DNA of 6,839 bases. It comes from an uncultured Azospirillum sp. Lineage in GTDB: Bacteria > Pseudomonadota > Alphaproteobacteria > Azospirillales > Azospirillaceae. The position numbers and the translations under genes are program-made. Shown here one piece after another: positions 1 to 6,839 of the stretch (within the stretch, counting starts at the first letter, position 1; every line of letters begins with the position of its first letter). Under the pieces are notes generated by a model. It searched no databases and was not told the DNA's origin. It worked only from the letters and a program-made list of their open reading frames with translations. Location: contig CALGOL010000654.1 of assembly GCA_937960755.1 (NCBI GenBank), positions 1-6,839 on the forward strand, in the 5' to 3' direction.

Positions 1-261
1 GGCGGGCTTAGCGGCGGCGGCCGCACCCTCGGCGATCACGCCCAGCAGCGCAGCGACACCGACATTGGCGCCTTCGCCGGCGACGATTTCCGCCAGCACG
101 CCGGCGGCCGGCGCGTTGACTTCCAGCGTCACCTTGTCGGTTTCCAGTTCGACAATCGCCTGATCGGCGGCGACGGCGTCGCCGACCTTGACCAGCCAAC
201 GGGCGACGGTGGCTTCGCTAACCGATTCGCCCAGCGTGGGAACCTTAATTTCCGTAGCCAT
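1..261 (-). CDS. sucB: 2-oxoglutarate dehydrogenase E2 (dihydrolipoyl succinyltransferase), N-terminal part, cut by window edge
   Basis: Only the first 87 codons are present; the frame is still open at base 1. The product is the E2 core of the 2-oxoglutarate dehydrogenase complex, which transfers the succinyl group from E1 through a swinging lipoyl arm to CoA in the cytoplasm. The visible part is a complete biotinyl/lipoyl domain (about residues 2-76). It starts MATEIKVPTLGES and carries the lipoylation motif ETDKVTLEV, with Lys43 as the expected lipoyl attachment site. An Ala-rich stretch with a Lys and Pro follows (from about residue 77), as expected for the flexible linker before the E3-binding domain. 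The catalytic domain lies outside the window. The ATG at 261 is chosen because the family N-terminus begins exactly there; its Shine-Dalgarno is weak (GAG at 268-270). It lies 76 nt downstream of sucA on the same strand. E2 of pyruvate dehydrogenase is a less likely alternative, given the SucA neighbour and the GESVSEATV motif typical of SucB. Confidence 0.95.
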   Translation of the reverse strand, partial: MATEIKVPTLGESVSEATVARWLVKVGDAVAADQAIVELETDKVTLEVNAPAAGVLAEIVAGEGANVGVAALLGVIAEGAAAAAKPA

Positions 262-337
262 TGTTGTCTCGCACTTCTTTTTTCTTGGGCCGGACGATCC
301 GGGCGGGTCGTCCGGCGGGTTCCTATGACGATGGGTG
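262..337 (-). promoter_or_regulatory. sucA-sucB intercistronic leader: stem-loop followed by A-rich tract
   Basis: Between the sucA TAA and the sucB ATG there is a perfect 9-bp inverted repeat, GCCGGACGA (289-297) with TCGTCCGGC (308-316), around a 10-base loop. On the transcribed (minus) strand it is followed not by a U-run but by an A-rich stretch (about 274-286, including six consecutive A), so it is not a standard intrinsic terminator. The sucB start has only a weak Shine-Dalgarno, GAG six bases upstream. By inference the hairpin could be an RNA-processing or stability element. The A-rich tract could help ribosome recruitment or be bound by Hfq. Confidence 0.4.
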
Positions 338-3256
338 TTAAGAAACGGTCAGCGCGTCGGCCAGCAGCTTGGCTTGCTCGGCGTTGTGCCGCTTGGCGAG
401 GCCGGTGGCCGGCGACGCCGCAGCCGGACGGCCGGCGTAAACCGGACGCTTGGCCTTGGTCCCCGCCGCGATCATGCAATCCTCGATGCGGCGATCCATG
501 AAGTGCCAGCCGCCCTGGTTTTCCGGCTCTTCCTGGCACCACACGACGTCGGCGTTGGGATAGCGCGCCAGTTCCTTGGCCAAGGTTTCTTTGGGGAAGG
601 GATAGAGCTGTTCCAGACGGATCAGCGCCACGTCCTTGATCCCCTTGGCTTCGCGTTCCGCCAGCAGGTCGAAGTAGACCTTGCCGGTGCAGACCACGGC
701 GCGGCGGATCTTGGCGTCTTCAACCACGCCTTCGCCGGTGTCGCCGAGCACGCGGTGGAAGGACGAGCCAGGCAGGAAGTCCTTGATGCTGGAGATGACG
801 TTCTTATGCCGCAGCAGCGATTTCGGCGTGAACACCACCATCGGCTTGCGGAACGACCGGCGCTGCTGACGACGCAGAGCGTGGAAGAAATTGGCCGGGT
901 TGGTGATGTTGACGATCTGCCAGTTGTCGTCGGCCGACATCTGGAGGAAGCGTTCAACGCGCGCCGACGAGTGCTCCGGCCCCTGGCCTTCGTAGCCGTG
1001 CGGCAGGTACATCACCAGACCGGACATGCGCAGCCACTTCGATTCGCCAGCCGAAATGAACTGGTCGATGATGGTCTGCGCGGTGTTGGCGAAATCGCCG
1101 AACTGCGCTTCCCAGATGGTCAGCGTGTGCGGTTCGGCCAGCGTGTAGCCGTATTCAAAACCGACGACGGCGGCTTCCGACAGCGGGCTGTCATGCACCT
1201 CGAACGTCGCTTGATCCGGGCGGATGTGCGCCAGGGCGACGTACTTGTCTTCGTTGTTTTGATCGTAGATCACCGCGTGGCGGTGCGAGAAGGTGCCGCG
1301 GCCCGAGTCCTGACCGGACAGGCGAACATTGGTGCCTTCGCACACCAGCGTGCCGAACGCCAAGGCTTCCGCCGTCGCCCAGTCGATGCCCTCGCCGGTC
1401 TCAATCGACTTGCGCTTGGCTTCCAACTGACGGGCGATCTTCGGGTTGATGGCGAAGCCCTTGGGGTATTCGCACAGCTTGGCCCCGACTTCGCGCAACA
1501 GTTCTTCCGACACCGCGGTTTCGCCGCGGCGATCGTCGTTGGTGGCTGTGGCGAGACCGGACCACTTGCCTTCCAGCCAGTCGGCCTTGTTGGGCTTATA
1601 GGCGTTGGCGGCGCGGAAATCGTCTTCCAGCTTGCCCATGAAATCGGCGACCATTTGGTCGGATTCGGCCTGGGTGACGACGTTTTCCTTCACCAACTGC
1701 TCGGCGTAAAGCGTGCGGGTGGTGGGGTGGTTGCGGATCACCTTGTACATGATCGGCTGGGTGAACGCCGGCTCGTCGCCTTCATTGTGGCCGTGGCGGC
1801 GGTAGCACACCATGTCGATCACGACGTCGCGCTTGAACTTCTGGCGGAACTCCACCGCGATGCGGCTGACGTGCACCACCGCTTCCGGATCGTCGGAATT
1901 GACGTGGAAGATCGGCGCCATGACCATCTTGGCCATTTCGGTGCAGTAAATGCCGGAACGGCTGTACTGCGGGTTGGTGGTGAAGCCGATCTGGTTGTTG
2001 GTGACGACGTGGATGGTGCCGCCGGTGCGATAACCGCGCAGCTCCGACAGGCCCAGCGATTCCGCCACGATGCCCTGGCCGGCGAAGGCCGCGTCGCCGT
2101 GCAGCAGGATGCCCATCACCTGATCGCGTTCCAGATCGCCGCGCTGCGCCTGCTTGGCGCGCACCTTGCCCAGCACCACCGGGTTCACCCATTCGAGGTG
2201 CGACGGGTTGGCGGTCAGCGACAGGTGGATGATGTTGCCGTTGAAGTCGCGGTCGGACGAGGTGCCGAGGTGGTACTTCACGTCGCCCGAACCCTGCACT
2301 TCATCAGGGGTGGACGGATTGCCCTGGAATTCCGAGAAGATCGCCTGGAACGGCTTGCCCATGAAATTGGCCAGCACGTTGAGCCGGCCGCGGTGCGCCA
2401 TGCCGACGACGACTTCCCGAAGACCCAACTGGCCGCCGCGCTTCAAGATTTGTTCCAGAGCCGGAATGAGCGATTCGCCGCCTTCCAGACCGAAACGCTT
2501 GGTGCCGGTGTACTTGAGTTGCAGGAACTTCTCAAAGCCTTCCGCCGCGGTCAGCCGCTCCAAAATGGCGCGCTTGCCGTTGACGGTGAAATCGGTGTGA
2601 TTGCGGGCGCCCTCGATGCGCTCTTGAATCCAGGCCTTTTCTTCCGGGTCCTGGATGTGCATGAACTCGACGCCGATATGACCGCAGTAGGTCTTGCTCA
2701 GAATGTCGAGGATCTGCCGCAGCGTGCCGGTTTCCAACCCCAACGAGTGGTTGAGGAAGATCGGCCGATCCATGTCGTCCGGGCCAAAGCCGTAGCTCGC
2801 CGGATCCAGTTCCGGGTGCGGCTCGCGCTTTTCGAGCCCCAACGGATCGAAATGGGCGTTCATGTGGCCGCGCACGCGGTAGACGCGGATCAGCATCAGC
2901 GCGCGCAAGGAATCCAGCGTCGCCTTGCGCAGTTGTTCCGGGCTGACGCCGCCGAAAGTCGCTTGCGTGTGTTCGACCATCGCCTTGTTGGCGGGGCCGG
3001 CCAAGGGGAACGACGGATCGCCGTAGAGCAGCGGATCGTTCTTCGGCGGCTTGGTCGAATCGGGGTCGCGGGGCGCCCACGAAGCGCCGCGCAACTCGTC
3101 CAGGACGGCGCGATCATCGTCGTCGAGCGTGCGGAAAAACTCGGTCCAGCTCGCGTCAACCGCGGTCGGGTTGGCGAGGAAGCGGGCGTAAAGGTCCGCG
3201 ATGTATGCGGCGTTGCCGCCGAACAGGAACGAGGAACGATCAATGCTAGCCGACAT
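338..3256 (-). CDS. sucA: 2-oxoglutarate dehydrogenase E1 component (thiamine diphosphate-dependent)
   Basis: This 972-residue protein decarboxylates 2-oxoglutarate on thiamine diphosphate and reductively succinylates the lipoyl arm of SucB; it is the entry step of the cytoplasmic OGDH complex. Domains in order: an N-terminal E2-binding segment (about 10-48, with DLYARFLANP); the E1 dehydrogenase domain (about 225-540), with AHRGRLNVL (287-295), TANPSHLE (348-355), the ThDP/Mg motif HGDAAFAGQG (386-395), NNQIGFTT (420-427) and GHNEGDEP (489-496); a transketolase-like pyrimidine-binding domain (about 625-820), with EYGYTLAEP and LPHGYEGQGPEHSS; and a C-terminal domain with CQEEPENQGGWHFM (907-920). 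The length is close to the family norm (E. coli about 933; alphaproteobacterial forms slightly longer). The ATG at 3256 is supported by GGAG at 3264-3267, seven bases upstream. Expected catalytic His residues (His288, His353) are present. It is preceded by a 168-nt gap after sucD and followed by sucB. No anomaly is seen. Confidence 0.98.
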   Translation of the reverse strand: MSASIDRSSFLFGGNAAYIADLYARFLANPTAVDASWTEFFRTLDDDDRAVLDELRGASWAPRDPDSTKPPKNDPLLYGDPSFPLAGPANKAMVEHTQATFGGVSPEQLRKATLDSLRALMLIRVYRVRGHMNAHFDPLGLEKREPHPELDPASYGFGPDDMDRPIFLNHSLGLETGTLRQILDILSKTYCGHIGVEFMHIQDPEEKAWIQERIEGARNHTDFTVNGKRAILERLTAAEGFEKFLQLKYTGTKRFGLEGGESLIPALEQILKRGGQLGLREVVVGMAHRGRLNVLANFMGKPFQAIFSEFQGNPSTPDEVQGSGDVKYHLGTSSDRDFNGNIIHLSLTANPSHLEWVNPVVLGKVRAKQAQRGDLERDQVMGILLHGDAAFAGQGIVAESLGLSELRGYRTGGTIHVVTNNQIGFTTNPQYSRSGIYCTEMAKMVMAPIFHVNSDDPEAVVHVSRIAVEFRQKFKRDVVIDMVCYRRHGHNEGDEPAFTQPIMYKVIRNHPTTRTLYAEQLVKENVVTQAESDQMVADFMGKLEDDFRAANAYKPNKADWLEGKWSGLATATNDDRRGETAVSEELLREVGAKLCEYPKGFAINPKIARQLEAKRKSIETGEGIDWATAEALAFGTLVCEGTNVRLSGQDSGRGTFSHRHAVIYDQNNEDKYVALAHIRPDQATFEVHDSPLSEAAVVGFEYGYTLAEPHTLTIWEAQFGDFANTAQTIIDQFISAGESKWLRMSGLVMYLPHGYEGQGPEHSSARVERFLQMSADDNWQIVNITNPANFFHALRRQQRRSFRKPMVVFTPKSLLRHKNVISSIKDFLPGSSFHRVLGDTGEGVVEDAKIRRAVVCTGKVYFDLLAEREAKGIKDVALIRLEQLYPFPKETLAKELARYPNADVVWCQEEPENQGGWHFMDRRIEDCMIAAGTKAKRPVYAGRPAAASPATGLAKRHNAEQAKLLADALTVS

Positions 3257-3263
3257 GGCGTTG

Positions 3264-3267
3264 CTCC
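3264..3267 (-). promoter_or_regulatory. sucA Shine-Dalgarno
   Basis: GGAG on the minus strand lies seven bases before the sucA ATG at 3256 and fixes that start. It directly abuts the 3' side of the small hairpin 3268-3283, so the site could be partly masked if that hairpin extends or stacks. Confidence 0.65.
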
Positions 3268-3386
3268 GACCGGTTTGCCGGCCGGGTCCCCTTGGGCGAT
3301 GCAGTTTGTTATTACGGGCGGGAGAGTTGCTTTTCCCGCCTTGAGGCGCGGGCTTTAAGAGATGGCGTCGCGAAGCCGACGAGCAA

Positions 3387-3416
3387 GGGGCGGAAGACCT
3401 TTTCGCCTTCCGCCCC
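3387..3416 (-). terminator. terminator-like stem-loop after sucD
   Basis: A perfect 10-bp GC-rich inverted repeat, GGGGCGGAAG (3387-3396) with CTTCCGCCCC (3407-3416), has a 10-base loop and begins eight bases past the sucD stop. On the transcribed minus strand the downstream bases are TTGCTCGTC, a poor U-tract, so full termination is doubtful. It may attenuate transcription or protect the 3' end of the mdh-sucCD message. Stem geometry is certain; function is inferred. Confidence 0.45.
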
Positions 3417-3424
3417 CAATCTCA

Positions 3425-4300
3425 TCAGCCCTTGAACACCTTCACCATCGTCGAGCCGAGGCTCGCCGGGCTGTCCGCGACCGCGATGCCGACCGACTTC
3501 ATGAAATCAATCTTGAAGTCGGCGGTGTCGTTGCCGCCGGAAATCACAGCGCCGGCGTGGCCCATGCGGCGGCCCGGAGGCGCCGTGCGGCCGGCGATGA
3601 AGCCGACGACCGGCTTCGAGGTGCCGGAGTCCTTAATGAACTGGGCGCCCTGGATCTCGGCGTCGCCGCCGATTTCGCCGATCATGATGATGCCCTGGGT
3701 TTCATCGTCTTCGACGAACAGCTTCAGGCTGTCGACGAAGTTGGTGCCGTTGACCGGGTCGCCGCCGATGCCGATGCAGGTGGTCTGCCCCAGGCCGGCC
3801 GCGGTGGTCTGCGCCACGGCTTCATAGGTCAGCGTGCCGGAACGCGACACGATGCCGATCTTGCCGCGCTTGTGGATGTGGCCGGGCATGATGCCGATCT
3901 TGCATTCGTCGGGCGTGATGACGCCCGGGCAGTTCGGCCCGATCAGACGGGTGCCGGAGTTTTCCAGCGCCCGCTTGACGCGGATCATGTCGAGCACCGG
4001 AATGCCTTCGGTGATGCAGACCACCAGCGGGATTTCGGCGTCGATGGCTTCCAGGATGGCGTCGGCCGCGAAGGGCGGCGGCACGTAGATCACGGAGGCG
4101 TTGGCGCCGGTCTTGTAGACGGCGTCGGCGACGGTGTCGAACACCGGCAGGTCGAGGTGGGTGCCGCCGCCTTTGCCGGGCGTGACGCCGCCAACCATCT
4201 TGGTGCCGTAGGCGATGGCCTGTTCGGAGTGGAAGGTGCCCTGCGCGCCGGTGAAGCCCTGGCAGATGACCTTCGTATCGGAATTAACGAGAACAGCCAT
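3425..4300 (-). CDS. sucD: succinyl-CoA synthetase alpha subunit (ADP/GDP-forming)
   Basis: This 291-residue protein is the catalytic, CoA-binding subunit of the cytoplasmic succinyl-CoA synthetase. With SucC it converts succinyl-CoA, phosphate and NDP to succinate, CoA and NTP. The N-terminal Rossmann-type CoA-binding domain carries GFTGAQGTFHSEQA (15-28). The ligase domain carries GPNCPG (121-126), and the phosphorylated active-site histidine is His248 in RRMGHAGA. The length matches E. coli SucD (about 289). The ATG at 4300 lies one base after the sucC TAA (TAA-G-ATG) and is preceded by a perfect AAGGAGG nine bases upstream, so the start is firm. This spacing implies translational coupling with sucC, fitting an enzyme built from equal numbers of the two subunits. 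The stop is TGA at 3427-3425, closely followed by the stem-loop at 3387-3416. No missing key residue is seen. Confidence 0.98.
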   Translation of the reverse strand: MAVLVNSDTKVICQGFTGAQGTFHSEQAIAYGTKMVGGVTPGKGGGTHLDLPVFDTVADAVYKTGANASVIYVPPPFAADAILEAIDAEIPLVVCITEGIPVLDMIRVKRALENSGTRLIGPNCPGVITPDECKIGIMPGHIHKRGKIGIVSRSGTLTYEAVAQTTAAGLGQTTCIGIGGDPVNGTNFVDSLKLFVEDDETQGIIMIGEIGGDAEIQGAQFIKDSGTSKPVVGFIAGRTAPPGRRMGHAGAVISGGNDTADFKIDFMKSVGIAVADSPASLGSTMVKVFKG

Positions 4301-4301
4301 C

Positions 4302-5498
<1,197 letters not shown>

Positions 5499-5589
5499 CG
5501 GGCGTCCATCTGTTTTTTTGGGTGAACCTGATTTAAGAGCGGCGGCCTTGGGACAAAAAGGCCGCCGCGCCCGTCAAGCGACGGCTGCT
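5499..5589 (-). promoter_or_regulatory. mdh-sucC intercistronic region: tandem stem-loops, A-tract and weak start signal
   Basis: On the minus strand after the mdh stop come a small hairpin (CCGTC 5571-5575 with GACGG 5580-5584), then a strong one (5539-5568), then an AT-rich spacer with seven consecutive A (5513-5519), then the sucC ATG. Only GATGG or GGA offers Shine-Dalgarno pairing. The A-tract may act as an alternative ribosome-recruitment element. No clear promoter is visible, so sucC is probably reached by read-through from mdh. Confidence 0.4.
5539..5568 (-). terminator. terminator-like stem-loop after mdh
   Basis: A perfect 11-bp inverted repeat, GCGGCGGCCTT (5539-5549) with AAGGCCGCCGC (5558-5568), has an 8-base loop. 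On the transcribed minus strand it is followed by TCTTAAATC, a weak U-rich tail. The stem is strong enough to pause RNA polymerase or block 3' exonucleases. A complete stop seems unlikely, since sucC has no obvious promoter of its own. A partial terminator that lowers sucC relative to mdh is my inference. Confidence 0.5.
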
Positions 5590-6558
5590 TTACGAAGCCG
5601 CCTTTTCGGCCTGCTGCTTCTTCACCACGTCGACCAGCACCTTCACGGCGTTGACCGAGTGATCGAACATCGCCTTTTCTTCGGCGTTCAGGTCGATCTC
5701 GATGATCTTTTCAACGCCGCCGGCGCCGATCACGGTCGGCACGCCGACGTAGGTGTCGGTGACGCCGTACTGGCCCGACAGGTAAGCGGCGACCGGCAGG
5801 ACGCGCTTTTGATCCTTCAGGTAGGCTTCCGCCATGACGATGGCCGAAGCGGCCGGGGCGTAGAACGCCGAGCCGGTCTTCAGCAGGCCGACGATTTCGG
5901 CGCCGCCGTCGCGGGTGCGCTGCACGATCTTCGCCAGCTTTTCTTCGGTGGTCCAACCCATCTTAATCAGATCGGGCAGCGGAATGCCGGCGACGGTCGA
6001 GTAACGCACCAGCGGGACCATGGTGTCGCCGTGGCCGCCCAGCACGAAAGCGGTGACGTCTTCGATCGACACGTTGAATTCATCGGCCAGGAACAGGCGG
6101 AAGCGCGACGAGTCGAGCACGCCGGCCATGCCGACGACCTTTTCCGGCGGCAGGCCGGAAGCCTGCTGCAACACCCACACCATCACGTCCAGCGGGTTGG
6201 TGATGACGATGACGAAGGCGTTGGGGGCGTACTTCTTGATGTTTTCGCCGACGGTCTGCATGACGCCGGTGTTGATGCCGATCAGGTCGTCGCGGCTCAT
6301 GCCCGGCTTGCGCGGCACGCCGGCGGTGACGATGACGACGTCGGCGCCCTCGATAACCGAATAGTCCGAACCGCCCTTCAGATCAGCGTTATAGCCTTCC
6401 GCCGGGGCGGTCTGCTCCAGATCCAGCGCCTTGCCCGCCGGCATGCCTTCGGCGATGTCGAACAGGACGATGTCGCCCATTTCCTTCTGAGCGGCGAGGA
6501 GAGCCAGCGTGCCGCCAATCTGGCCGGCGCCGACGAGCGCGATCTTCTTGCGTGCCAT
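5590..6558 (-). CDS. mdh: malate dehydrogenase, NAD-dependent, LDH-like type
   Basis: This 322-residue cytoplasmic enzyme oxidises L-malate to oxaloacetate with NAD+. The N-terminal Rossmann fold has the dinucleotide-binding loop GAGQIGG (10-16) and Asp34, which selects NAD. The mobile-loop motif VPRKPGMSRDDL gives substrate-binding Arg83 and Arg89; Arg at the Arg83 position marks malate rather than lactate specificity. Asn121 (ITNPLD), Asp149 and Arg152 (VLDSSRFR) and the catalytic base His176 (GGHGDTM) are all present. The sequence belongs to the LDH-like MDH group usual in alphaproteobacteria, not the E. coli/mitochondrial type. The ATG at 6558 is backed by AGGA at 6566-6569, seven bases upstream, and by the MARKKIALVGAGQIGG family start. 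It is the first gene of the visible run, so the main promoter is probably upstream in 6559-6779. Lactate dehydrogenase is the only serious alternative, and the Arg83 context argues against it. Confidence 0.97.
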   Translation of the reverse strand: MARKKIALVGAGQIGGTLALLAAQKEMGDIVLFDIAEGMPAGKALDLEQTAPAEGYNADLKGGSDYSVIEGADVVIVTAGVPRKPGMSRDDLIGINTGVMQTVGENIKKYAPNAFVIVITNPLDVMVWVLQQASGLPPEKVVGMAGVLDSSRFRLFLADEFNVSIEDVTAFVLGGHGDTMVPLVRYSTVAGIPLPDLIKMGWTTEEKLAKIVQRTRDGGAEIVGLLKTGSAFYAPAASAIVMAEAYLKDQKRVLPVAAYLSGQYGVTDTYVGVPTVIGAGGVEKIIEIDLNAEEKAMFDHSVNAVKVLVDVVKKQQAEKAAS

Positions 6559-6779
6559 GAGCGTTTCCTGAACGTTGGGGTCCGCCGGATCGGACGGACA
6601 AGTGCGAACAATTATGGTCTAAACGGATCAAGGGCTTTTCGCGGGCGGCGAATGCCCCTAAAGTCGAGGCGTGTCCTAGCGCGAATCCGCGTCGAGAGCA
6701 AGGCCGCGCAGCCTTGATTCTCAATGGTAGGACCGAATGCAACGGGCGGCCGGAGGGCCGCCGAACCGGGGTGGAGCCC
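6559..6779. promoter_or_regulatory. divergent upstream region of mdh
   Basis: These 221 bases separate mdh from the putative plus-strand gene and contain no supported gene. The most AT-rich patch (about 6605-6640) holds a minus-strand CATAAT (6611-6616) that could serve as a -10 box, but no good -35 lies 16-18 bases away. Inverted repeats are present: GTCCG 6580-6584 with CGGAC at 6591-6595 or 6595-6599 (mdh leader), CAAGGC 6699-6704 with GCCTTG 6711-6716, and GGCGGCC 6745-6751 with GGCCGCC 6756-6762. The mdh promoter is expected here by position; I cannot place it. Confidence 0.35.
6745..6762. repeat. perfect 7-bp inverted repeat in the divergent region
   Basis: GGCGGCC and GGCCGCC flank a 4-base loop (GGAG on the plus strand). 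No U-run follows on either strand, so it is not a convincing terminator. It lies 17 bases before the putative plus-strand start at 6780. It could be a leader hairpin or a protein-binding palindrome, or chance in GC-rich DNA. Confidence 0.4.
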
Positions 6780-6839
6780 ATGACGATGTTCGCCTGTAAA
6801 TCCAACAGCCGCGCGCTCGGCGCCGTCTTCGCGGCCGCC
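6780..6839 (+). CDS. possible start of a divergent gene with a signal-peptide-like N-terminus, cut by window edge
   Basis: An open frame runs from ATG at 6780 to the window end (20 codons: MTMFACKSNSRALGAVFAAA). A second in-frame ATG at 6786 has better spacing (nine bases) from GGAG at 6773-6776; the first ATG has only three. Third codon positions are almost all C or G (18 of 20), as in the neighbouring genes. The composition, with basic residues followed by a small hydrophobic run, resembles the start of a secretion signal. The protein itself is not recognisable from 20 residues. It points away from mdh. A minus-strand reading of the same bases gives only Arg-rich or unrecognisable protein. 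The call could still be chance, because a short GC-rich frame is easily open. Confidence 0.4.
   Translation, partial: MTMFACKSNSRALGAVFAAA

Larger units (their letters stand above)
3257..3424 (-). promoter_or_regulatory. sucD-sucA intercistronic region with three inverted repeats and competing pairings
   Basis: This gap is long for the operon. From the sucD end it holds a 10-bp stem-loop (3387-3416), a 7-bp stem-loop (3317-3323 with 3334-3340), and a short hairpin just before the sucA Shine-Dalgarno (3268-3273 with 3278-3283, CCGG/CCGG around TTTG plus one G-U and one G-C pair). The CCCGCC tract at 3335-3340 can alternatively pair with GGCG at 3345-3348 or GCGGG at 3348-3352, giving mutually exclusive folds. 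I see no convincing sigma-70-type promoter. The likely role, by inference, is to separate sucAB expression from mdh-sucCD by attenuation, RNA processing or translational control. Confidence 0.35.

Noticed and set aside
289..316. Intrinsic terminator between sucA and sucB
   Set aside because: The hairpin is good, but on the transcribed strand it is followed by CCCAAGAAAAAAG with no U-run, and sucB follows in the same direction without a visible promoter.
8..542. Short minus-strand Arg-rich frames over sucB and the sucA end
   Set aside because: They are out-of-frame readings of GC-rich coding DNA; the lipoyl-domain frame and the SucA frame account for these bases.
335..3358. 1,007-residue plus-strand open frame opposite sucA (and similar ones at 3362-4327, 4215-5525 and 5491-6717)
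   Set aside because: Each is codon-aligned with a firmly identified minus-strand gene, and its protein (rich in Arg, His, Val, Gly, Asp) is just the complement of that gene's codons. Absence of TTA, CTA and TCA in the sense genes fully explains the openness.
6611..6631. Minus-strand promoter made of TTGATC (6626-6631) and CATAAT (6611-6616)
   Set aside because: The two hexamers are only nine bases apart, too close for a sigma-70 promoter, and no better -35 pairs with CATAAT at 16-18 bases.
6389..6805. 138-residue minus-strand frame spanning the mdh start and upstream region
   Set aside because: It overlaps mdh in another frame and reads as Arg/Gly/His-rich low-quality protein, including the usual shadow patterns. 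No domain or ribosome-binding site supports it.
6721..6839. Tail of a zapE/AFG1-like gene upstream of mdh on the minus strand
   Set aside because: The only minus-strand frame ending in this stretch (TGA at 6723-6721) is Arg-rich with no recognisable C-terminus, so nothing supports such a gene here.

Overview
This is an ordinary, well-conserved stretch of central metabolism from a GC-rich alphaproteobacterium. The gene order mdh-sucC-sucD-sucA-sucB, an LDH-like malate dehydrogenase of about 320 residues, and strong C/G preference at third codon positions all fit that class. A Rhodospirillales-type organism is my best guess, but this is inference from gene order and protein style, not a database match. 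I see no mobile element, CRISPR array, tRNA, rRNA or defence system, and no previously undescribed system.

Layout, right to left in the direction of transcription (minus strand): a 221-nt regulatory gap (6559-6779); mdh (6558-5590); a 91-nt gap with two tandem stem-loops and an A-tract; sucC (5498-4302); sucD (4300-3425), starting one base after the sucC stop; a 168-nt gap with several inverted repeats; sucA (3256-338); a 76-nt gap with a stem-loop and A-rich tract; and the first 87 codons of sucB (261-1), cut by the window edge. At the far right, on the plus strand, a short open frame (6780 onward) looks like the start of a divergent gene with a signal-peptide-like N-terminus, also cut by the window edge.

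The genes encode consecutive or near-consecutive TCA-cycle steps. SucA (E1) and SucB (E2) convert 2-oxoglutarate to succinyl-CoA, together with an E3 lipoamide dehydrogenase that is not in this window. SucCD converts succinyl-CoA to succinate with substrate-level phosphorylation. Mdh oxidises malate to oxaloacetate. All visible catalytic residues are intact and no frameshift is apparent.

The parts most worth a second look are non-coding. Three of the four intergenic junctions carry stem-loops close behind the upstream stop codon, while sucC-sucD is tightly coupled with a perfect Shine-Dalgarno. This suggests that output of mdh, sucCD, sucA and sucB from a shared transcript is tuned by attenuation or RNA processing. 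None of this can be proved from sequence alone.
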